Source: Chrysochromulina parva
Lineage: Eukaryota; Haptophyta; Prymnesiales; Chrysochromulinaceae
Length of the DNA: 10,654 nt
Reading direction: 5' to 3'
Assembly: GCA_002887195.1 (NCBI GenBank)
Contig: PJAB01002068.1
Span: forward strand, 1-10,654
The translations under genes and the position numbers were made by a program. Every line of letters begins with the position of its first letter. Position 1 is the stretch's first letter. Below the pieces are notes generated by a model. That model was not told where the DNA came from and did not search any database. It worked only from the letters and a program-made list of their open reading frames with translations. Of this stretch, positions 5,609-10,654 are shown one piece after another.

Positions 5609-7126
5609 TCACGCCTCCTTGTCCTTCTTCTTCTTCTTCTTCTCCTTCTTGTCGTCGTCGCCGCCCTCGTCATCGTCGTCGCGCTTCTTCTTCTTCTCCT
5701 TCTTCTCCTTCTTCTCGCTGTCCGCGCCCTCCTCCTCCTTGGCCGCCTTCTTGGCCGCCTTCTTGGCCGCCTTGGCCGCTGCCTCCGCCGCCTCTGCTCC
5801 CATGCTCGAGTCCGCAGCCGTGCTGTACCCTCGTCCGCTGTCAGCCGCCGCGTACATCGTGACCATCGGCTGCTTGGGTCCGCCGTTGGGCACCGCCGCC
5901 GACGGGGCCGCCGGCATCCTGCCCTCGAGCATGCGCATCCGCTCCTCGACCTTGAGCCGGCCGTCGATGCCGATCGTGGCCGTGCTCGTCTCGCCGAGCG
6001 CGTCCACGCGGATGGAGAGGGCACACTTGGCAGCGAGCACGCGCGAGATCTTGCCCTTGTGCTTGGGCTGCGCCTGGCCGACTAAGGAAGCATGGTAGAT
6101 CAAGCCGTACTTGGGCGTGTCGTGCTTGGCCTTGAGGGCGCGGAAGAGCGCCTTCTCCGCGCCCAAGATCTGGACCGTCGAGGCCGGCTGCTTCGCCAAG
6201 TTCATCAGCGAGCCTGCATGGGCAATCAAGCGCGCACCGACGAGCTCGCCCACCATCACGGACAGGTTGGGTGCGATGGCGTTCATCCTATTCTTGAGGT
6301 ATTCCCACAGCTGCGCGCGGTACTCGGAGAGCGAGATGACCTGCTCCGTGAGCATCAAGATGTTCTTGATGTCCTCGCCGCTCACCTCTGTTCCCATTGA
6401 GATCTCGGCCGCCTCCTTCATCTCGACCTCAATCTCCTCCGCCAAGATGCTCGAAAAGTCCATCGTCTTGCACTTGGTGCGCACGCCCATGTGCCGGATG
6501 ACCTTGGCGTACATCAGGTTGTCGGGCACAATCTTGCCCAGCTCGGGGAAGTGCCAGCCGTACCACTCCTTCAGGCGCATCGCGTACGTGTTGAGCTCCT
6601 TGTCGAGGTCGTCCAGGAGCCCGATGGCCTGGATGATCATCGTGTCCACCTTGTCCGGCGAGAACTTGAGCTTGTAGCGCGAGAGCGAGTGGGCCAGGCC
6701 GATCTGCATCGAGCGCAGCTCCGGGCCGGTCGTGCCCTCGAGCAGGCCCTCGATCTGCGACCGCAGGCCGCGCATCAGCTGCATGACACCCTCGTCCCAC
6801 ACGCACGGAATATCGAGCTTCTCCTTGATCGCGTTGCCCAGCTTTGCGTCCGCGACCGCAAGCGTCTCCTGCACCTCACTCGACACGCAGTTCTTCTTCA
6901 GGAACTTTTTCATCCCCGAAGACAGCTTGCCCTCGACGAGCGCGGTCGCTGACTGCAGCGCCTCGGCGGTGTCAAGGAATTTGCTGAAGGCCTTCAGCGA
7001 AACCAATTTGTGCGCCGAGTCGATATCCGAAAAGGACTTGTTGAGCGAGTCCGGGTCCTTGAGCTTCTCGGGCTTCTTCAGCGAGAAGAGCGCGTGCCCG
7101 GCCGGCGTGTCGAAGAGGACGAGCAT
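5609..7126 (-). CDS. NOP58: NOP58, core protein of box C/D small nucleolar ribonucleoproteins
   Basis: NOP58 is a nucleolar scaffold protein of box C/D snoRNPs, working with NOP56, fibrillarin and SNU13 in 2'-O-methylation and processing of rRNA. The 505-residue protein starts [14 protein letters not shown], the family N-terminus (NOP5NT domain, about 1-65). It continues with [17 protein letters not shown], the NOSIC/coiled-coil part with [19 protein letters not shown] and [13 protein letters not shown], and the Nop domain with [20 protein letters not shown] and [11 protein letters not shown] followed by [16 protein letters not shown]. The last 60 or so residues are an Ala/Lys then Lys/Glu/Asp tail typical of NOP58 rather than NOP56. 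The frame is open for 38 more codons upstream, but those residues do not resemble the family and seem to be 5' UTR with a possible intron. No coding intron is present, unlike neighbouring MCM5. Confidence 0.96.
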   Translation of the reverse strand: MLVLFDTPAGHALFSLKKPEKLKDPDSLNKSFSDIDSAHKLVSLKAFSKFLDTAEALQSATALVEGKLSSGMKKFLKKNCVSSEVQETLAVADAKLGNAIKEKLDIPCVWDEGVMQLMRGLRSQIEGLLEGTTGPELRSMQIGLAHSLSRYKLKFSPDKVDTMIIQAIGLLDDLDKELNTYAMRLKEWYGWHFPELGKIVPDNLMYAKVIRHMGVRTKCKTMDFSSILAEEIEVEMKEAAEISMGTEVSGEDIKNILMLTEQVISLSEYRAQLWEYLKNRMNAIAPNLSVMVGELVGARLIAHAGSLMNLAKQPASTVQILGAEKALFRALKAKHDTPKYGLIYHASLVGQAQPKHKGKISRVLAAKCALSIRVDALGETSTATIGIDGRLKVEERMRMLEGRMPAAPSAAVPNGGPKQPMVTMYAAADSGRGYSTAADSSMGAEAAEAAAKAAKKAAKKAAKEEEGADSEKKEKKEKKKKRDDDDEGGDDDKKEKKKKKKDKEA

Positions 7127-7473
7127 GAGCCCGCTGAAAGAGAGAGAGGCACGTCTCCGGGCCGCGCGCCGAGATGAGCGTACCGGTAAACTTGAGGAAA
7201 GGCCTGTGAAACGTAACAAGTTTTCTCGGTCCCTAGCCATCCAACGCGGATGTAACCCCTGTGCGTAGGGTCCATTCGGCGTACTAGAGTCGGCGTGCGC
7301 GTCGTCGTTTGTACATCAAGAGCAGCGGCGAAGCCCACCCGGCCTCCGAAGTGGATGTGGCTCCTGTGCTTAGGGCTCTCGTACGGTACCCGGTATACGC
7401 GTCGCCTGTGTTGGTGGTTTATATGCATGGGAACTTCTCCGTATTTTCCGATTCCATCGAAGATTTTTGCACA
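7127..7473. promoter_or_regulatory. Divergent promoter region between NOP58 and the ABC1 kinase
   Basis: These 347 bp separate two divergent starts. On the plus strand TTTATATGCAT at 7418-7428 is TATA-like and lies about 50 bp before the kinase ATG. On the minus strand the NOP58 leader contains the possible 5' UTR intron. The kinase frame is open back to 7309 but the extra residues would put a long hydrophilic stretch before the signal peptide, so this part is judged noncoding. Confidence 0.45.
7134..7183 (-). other. Possible 5' UTR intron of NOP58 (50 nt)
   Basis: Reading the minus strand upstream of the NOP58 ATG, a donor CCG|GTACGC at 7183 is followed by a pyrimidine run and an acceptor CTCTCTTTCAG ending at 7134, eight bases before the ATG at 7126. 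The acceptor is textbook; the donor has the same CG|GTRCG form as MCM5 introns 2 and 4. It contains none of the decamer repeats. Position and splice sites are the only evidence. Confidence 0.4.
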
Positions 7474-10131
7474 ATGGCGGCCCTGTCGACGATCCTCGCC
7501 GCCGCCAGCTTGGGCTACCTGGCATCGTTCACGCCGTCGCACGGCGTCCAGCGCACGCCGTCCTACAGCGTCCAGCGCATGCCGATCGTGTCAATGCAGA
7601 CGGGCGGCGGCGGCCTCAACGGCGCGGCCATCGCCGTAGCGGCCCAGGCTGCGACCGCCGTGATGGAGGAGGTGTCCAAGTCGGTTGCCGACAAGGGAAT
7701 CGACGCGCCCGAGGCCAAGAGCTCCTTCGTCTCCATGGACACGGAGCGCGCGGGCCTTGTCGACGATGAGGGCCTACCGCTCATCTACGACAAGGACGCC
7801 ATCCAAAAGTACTGGGCAGCCCAAAGCGGCGCGCTGCAGTCGCGGTGGCTCGAGTTCCTCGGCGTGACGGTGCCGTTCCTGACGCGTGTGGCGGGGCTGC
7901 TGATCTCTGGCGGCACGGACAAGCTGCAGAGCAACGCGCGCGACCTCGCGCGCGACGCGCGTGTCGGCATCGAGAAGCTCGGGCCGACGTACATCAAGAT
8001 GGGACAGATGCTGTCGGTGCGACCGGATGTGCTGCCACAGGAGGCGCTCGACGAGCTGCAGATCCTGCAGGACGGCGTCGAGGGCTTCGAGCGCTCGGTG
8101 GCCGTCGCGATGGTCGAGAAGGAGCTCGGCCGACCCTTGATGGACGTCTTTGAGGAGTTTGGCGAGAATGCGGCCGCGGCGGCCTCGCTCGCTCAAGTGT
8201 ACCGTGCCAAGCTACGCTCGACGGGCGAGTGGGTGGCCGTCAAGGTGCAGCGGCCGGGCGTGCAGGCGCTCGTGTCCAAGGACCTGTACGTGCTCCGCCG
8301 CGCCGCCGAGATCTACCAGGGCCTGATCACGCGCTTCGCCCCACAGCAACGCACTAACTACGTCGCGCTACTAAACGAGTGGGCTGTGGGGTTTTACACG
8401 GAGCTCGATTTCGTCAACGAGGCGTCGAACATGAAGCGGATGGCCGAGGTGCTGCGCGAGGCGCAGGTGGTCGACGTGATCGTGCCGCGCGTGTACGACG
8501 AGTACACGACGCGCCGCGTCCTCGTGTCCCAATGGATCGATGGTAAGAAGCTCTCAGACTGCGAGCCGTCGGAGATTAAGGAGCTCATCGAGATTGGGCA
8601 GGAGTGCTTCCTGGTGCAGCTGCTGCAGGCCGGCTTCTTCCACAGCGACCCGCATCCTGGAAACCTGCTCCGGCCCCACGACCAGAGCGTGGGCCGGCTC
8701 GCCCTCATTGACTTCGGGCTCGTCGCGCGCATCCGACAGGAGGAGATGGACTCGATGGTCTCAGCTATCGTGCACCTCGCCAACAAGGACTACGCGGCGC
8801 TTGTGGATGACTTCATCAATCTCGAGATCTTGCCGAGCGACTGCAACCGTGGCAAGGTGATCCCGCTGATGGACAAGGCCCTCTCGCCCTACGTCAAGGG
8901 GGGCGGCGCCAAGCGCTACGAGGCCGAGCTCAAGCAGATGTACGGGATGGACGGGACGATGGACGCAACTGTCGGGGGCTTCCAGGCCATGACGCAGGAC
9001 CTGCTGACGGTGCTCAACGACATCCCCTTCTCTATCCCGCCCTACTTTGCGCTGCTCGCGCGCGCGGTCGTCACCCTCGAGGGCCTCGCCCTCTCCGTCG
9101 ACCCCGATTACGGCCTCATCATCTCGGCATACCCCTTCGTCGCGCGCAAGCTGCTCTCGTCAGATCGACCGGAGCTCCAAAAGGCGCTCATGGAGGTGCT
9201 CTATGCCGGCAGCAGCTCGCTCGGCAGCGGGACGAGCCGCGGCGTCGTCACGCCGACTCGCCTCGCGTCCCTCCTTAACTCCGCCGCCGGCATCGTGGCG
9301 AAGAAGCAAGGCCAGGCCTTCGTCGACCTCGATGCGGTGCCGGAGACGGGCATCTCGCCCTCGGAGGCTCTCGCCTATGTCCTCTCCGAGGGAGCGGCGT
9401 CGCTGCGCACGCTGCTCGCGACGGAGGCCGAGACGGCGGCGGACCTGCTGCTGCGCCAGGCGCTGCGCAAATCCGTGCCCCTCATCGCCGCTGCCATCCC
9501 ACAGCCACCTACGCTGCCATTCCTACCGGCGCCGCCTGAGCCTCTCTCGCTTCCGTTGCCGCTGCTGCTGCCGACCCCCGAAACGGGTCTGGGCGGAGGC
9601 TTCCGGCCGCTGCTGACGAGCGGCCAGCAGGTGCTCGACGCCCTCGCGCCGCCTCTCAGCCGTGAGGAGGAGCTGTACGCGATCTCGCTCGTCGACCTCG
9701 CGCGCTCCTCCCTGGGCGAAGAAGCGGCCGCACTGCTGAACGGAGAGCTCGCTCAGTCGCCGCTCGCGGCGGTCCGCACCGCACTGCCACTGCTCGAGCT
9801 GCTCGTCGACGCTGCCGAGGCCGACGCCCGAGACGGCGTGTCCAACACGCCGCTGCTGCAGCTGGCCAAGCAGGCGATTAGCTTGCTGCGGGCTCTGCCT
9901 GCCAACCTACCCACCCCTTTTGCCGGTACGCAACTCCCATTTGGGCGTGGCAGTGGCGCACCCACGCCCGCGGCCCCGGCGGCCACACGCACGCCCGATG
10001 CGACGGCGGAGCTCAGCGCGTCAGTGGCGGCGCTCGCACCGGCCCAGAAGGCGGCCATGCAGCACTTCCTTTCGCAGGTGGGCGGCGGGCTGCGCGGGAA
10101 GCTCGACGCACGGCTCGTCGCGTTGCGGTAA
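7474..10131 (+). CDS. Plastid-type ABC1/UbiB (ADCK-like) atypical kinase
   Basis: An 885-residue ABC1K/UbiB atypical kinase or ATPase. Plastid members act on plastoglobules in prenyl-quinone and redox metabolism; the mitochondrial COQ8 members support ubiquinone synthesis. The start at 7474 (ACAATGG context) opens with a signal peptide, MAALSTILAAASLGYLAS, followed by FTPSHGVQRTPS, the Phe-led transit sequence of complex red plastids. Kinase motifs are KMGQ (175-178) in the family-specific KxGQ region, the Ala-rich loop AAAAASLAQVYRAKL, VAVKVQRPGV with Lys about 257, ELDFVNEASN (ExD motif), the catalytic-loop HSDPHPGN (390-397) and LIDFGL (D413). All active-site motifs are intact. After the catalytic core there is a long C-terminal part of several hundred residues with a Pro/Leu-rich linker near 674-704 and an Ala/Leu-rich helical end that I cannot assign. 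There is no intron. Stops TAA and TAG occur in tandem at 10129-10134. Alternative: a mitochondrial or ER member, judged less likely because of the leader. Confidence 0.93.
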   Translation: MAALSTILAAASLGYLASFTPSHGVQRTPSYSVQRMPIVSMQTGGGGLNGAAIAVAAQAATAVMEEVSKSVADKGIDAPEAKSSFVSMDTERAGLVDDEGLPLIYDKDAIQKYWAAQSGALQSRWLEFLGVTVPFLTRVAGLLISGGTDKLQSNARDLARDARVGIEKLGPTYIKMGQMLSVRPDVLPQEALDELQILQDGVEGFERSVAVAMVEKELGRPLMDVFEEFGENAAAAASLAQVYRAKLRSTGEWVAVKVQRPGVQALVSKDLYVLRRAAEIYQGLITRFAPQQRTNYVALLNEWAVGFYTELDFVNEASNMKRMAEVLREAQVVDVIVPRVYDEYTTRRVLVSQWIDGKKLSDCEPSEIKELIEIGQECFLVQLLQAGFFHSDPHPGNLLRPHDQSVGRLALIDFGLVARIRQEEMDSMVSAIVHLANKDYAALVDDFINLEILPSDCNRGKVIPLMDKALSPYVKGGGAKRYEAELKQMYGMDGTMDATVGGFQAMTQDLLTVLNDIPFSIPPYFALLARAVVTLEGLALSVDPDYGLIISAYPFVARKLLSSDRPELQKALMEVLYAGSSSLGSGTSRGVVTPTRLASLLNSAAGIVAKKQGQAFVDLDAVPETGISPSEALAYVLSEGAASLRTLLATEAETAADLLLRQALRKSVPLIAAAIPQPPTLPFLPAPPEPLSLPLPLLLPTPETGLGGGFRPLLTSGQQVLDALAPPLSREEELYAISLVDLARSSLGEEAAALLNGELAQSPLAAVRTALPLLELLVDAAEADARDGVSNTPLLQLAKQAISLLRALPANLPTPFAGTQLPFGRGSGAPTPAAPAATRTPDATAELSASVAALAPAQKAAMQHFLSQVGGGLRGKLDARLVALR

Positions 10132-10377
10132 TAGACGATCGCGCGTTACAGGCGACGTCGGCATGTCACTTCATGGAAGCGCGGGCGCAGCGGTACTAAT
10201 GGTAACTTGTCGTTCCCGGCGGCCCGGCTCAGTCCAGCTTTTTACAGTACCTACGTTTAATAAGTTTTTCAGTTTCACGCGCGCATCAACCGAACGCATT
10301 GTACCGCGAATTGATCTCTGCATCATCGGATTGTAGTGTACTCCGCTCAGAGCGACGAGGGTATCTAACTAATATGA
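10132..10377. other. Convergent intergenic region after the ABC1 kinase
   Basis: A 246-bp stretch between the kinase stop and the stop of the minus-strand frame at 10378. It is comparatively AT-rich around 10240-10275 (TTTAATAAGTTTTTCAG), which may be 3' UTR or a poly(A) region. No gene or RNA is recognised in it. Confidence 0.4.
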
Positions 10378-10497
10378 TTAAGTTGTCGAAATGCCATCCG
10401 CATCCCGCTCGGCCGTTAGCTCCTTCCGCTGCTTCTGCGCATCGACCATGCGCATATTTTGCTGCTCCACGACGGCCGGCTCCTCGTCTGCCATCGC
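10378..10497 (-). other. Coding-like 38-codon frame just after the stop of the IQ-motif gene
   Basis: Directly after the TAA at 10498-10500 the same minus-strand frame reads one Ala codon and then ATG 10492-10494 (MADEEPAVVEQQNMRMVDA), running 38 codons to TAA at 10378-10380. The composition is charged and coiled-coil-like (KQRKELTAERDAD), much like the protein upstream of the stop. It may be the former C-terminus cut off by a nonsense change, a stop-codon readthrough product, a sequencing error, or chance. Confidence 0.35.
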
Positions 10498-10654
10498 TTA
10501 CAACAATCGCTTCTTCTCCGTCTCCGCCTGCAGCTTCTGCTTCTGGTAGTCTGCTTCAGCCTGGTGCTTTCGCACATTCGCCTGCACTCTCGTGGCGGCG
10601 TCGTTCTCCTTCTTGCTCGGGTCCGCCTTGACCTCTGTATGAGGGAGGGCGGCG
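10498..10654 (-). CDS. C-terminal fragment of an IQ-motif, coiled-coil protein (5' part outside window)
   Basis: The minus-strand frame is open from the right edge to TAA at 10498-10500 and reads VKADPSKKENDAATRVQANV, then RKHQAEADYQKQKLQAETEK and KRLL. The stretch AATRVQANVRKHQAE resembles an IQ calmodulin-binding motif (A-x-x-I/V-Q-x-x-x-R), followed by a charged helix. The sequence just upstream on this strand, CTCCCTCATACAG (CAG at 10635-10637), looks like a splice acceptor and resembles the acceptor ends of the MCM5 introns, so the exon may begin at 10634 rather than continue to the edge. The rest of the gene lies beyond the window. No specific family is recognised. Confidence 0.55.
   Translation of the reverse strand, partial: AALPHTEVKADPSKKENDAATRVQANVRKHQAEADYQKQKLQAETEKKRLL

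Noticed and set aside
5347..6085. Long Arg-rich (minus) and Leu/Ser/Phe-rich (plus) frames over the NOP58 tail
   Set aside because: They are shadows of the Lys/Glu/Asp codon runs encoding the NOP58 C-terminal tail and have no domain.
7078..7542. 154-codon minus-strand frame across the NOP58/ABC1K divergent region
   Set aside because: It overlaps both real genes, shows no domain and reads through the probable promoter.

Overview
This window looks like nuclear DNA from a compact, GC-rich algal genome with a secondary red-type plastid. A haptophyte is my best guess; a pelagophyte or other stramenopile is possible. MCM5 and NOP58 are eukaryote/archaeal-type proteins, and MCM5 carries four spliceosomal introns. 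Two other proteins start with a hydrophobic signal peptide followed by a short Ser/Arg/Pro-rich stretch (LAS/FTPS in the ABC1 kinase), the two-part leader used by complex red plastids. Gene spacing is about 130-600 bp.

Layout. 1-919 (minus): 5' part of a family-16-type class I methyltransferase, running off the left edge inside a 27-bp tandem repeat. 920-1313: divergent promoter region. 1314-2066 (plus): FSA/TalC-type transaldolase with a signal-peptide leader. 2194-5007 (plus): complete MCM5 in five exons (725 residues). 5008-5608: convergent intergenic region. 5609-7126 (minus): intronless NOP58. 7127-7473: divergent promoter region with a possible 5' UTR intron of NOP58 and a TATA-like box. 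7474-10131 (plus): intronless plastid-type ABC1/UbiB kinase. 10378-10654 (minus): 3' end of an IQ-motif/coiled-coil gene with an in-frame stop followed by further coding-like sequence.

The genes do not form one pathway. They cover replication (MCM5), ribosome and snoRNP biogenesis (NOP58), plastid metabolism (transaldolase, ABC1K) and methyl transfer.

The unusual part is the intron set of MCM5. Every intron is flanked by a direct copy (18-37 bp) of the adjoining exon. All four introns are filled with related 10-bp-periodic sequence (CTGATKGCCA-like). Intron 4 is exactly four tandem 76-bp units, each of which begins with GT, ends with CAG and could be a complete intron on its own, so CAG|GT recursive-splice junctions recur every 76 bp. 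This looks like recent intron gain by an introner-like or repair-mediated duplication process, with later amplification of one intron.
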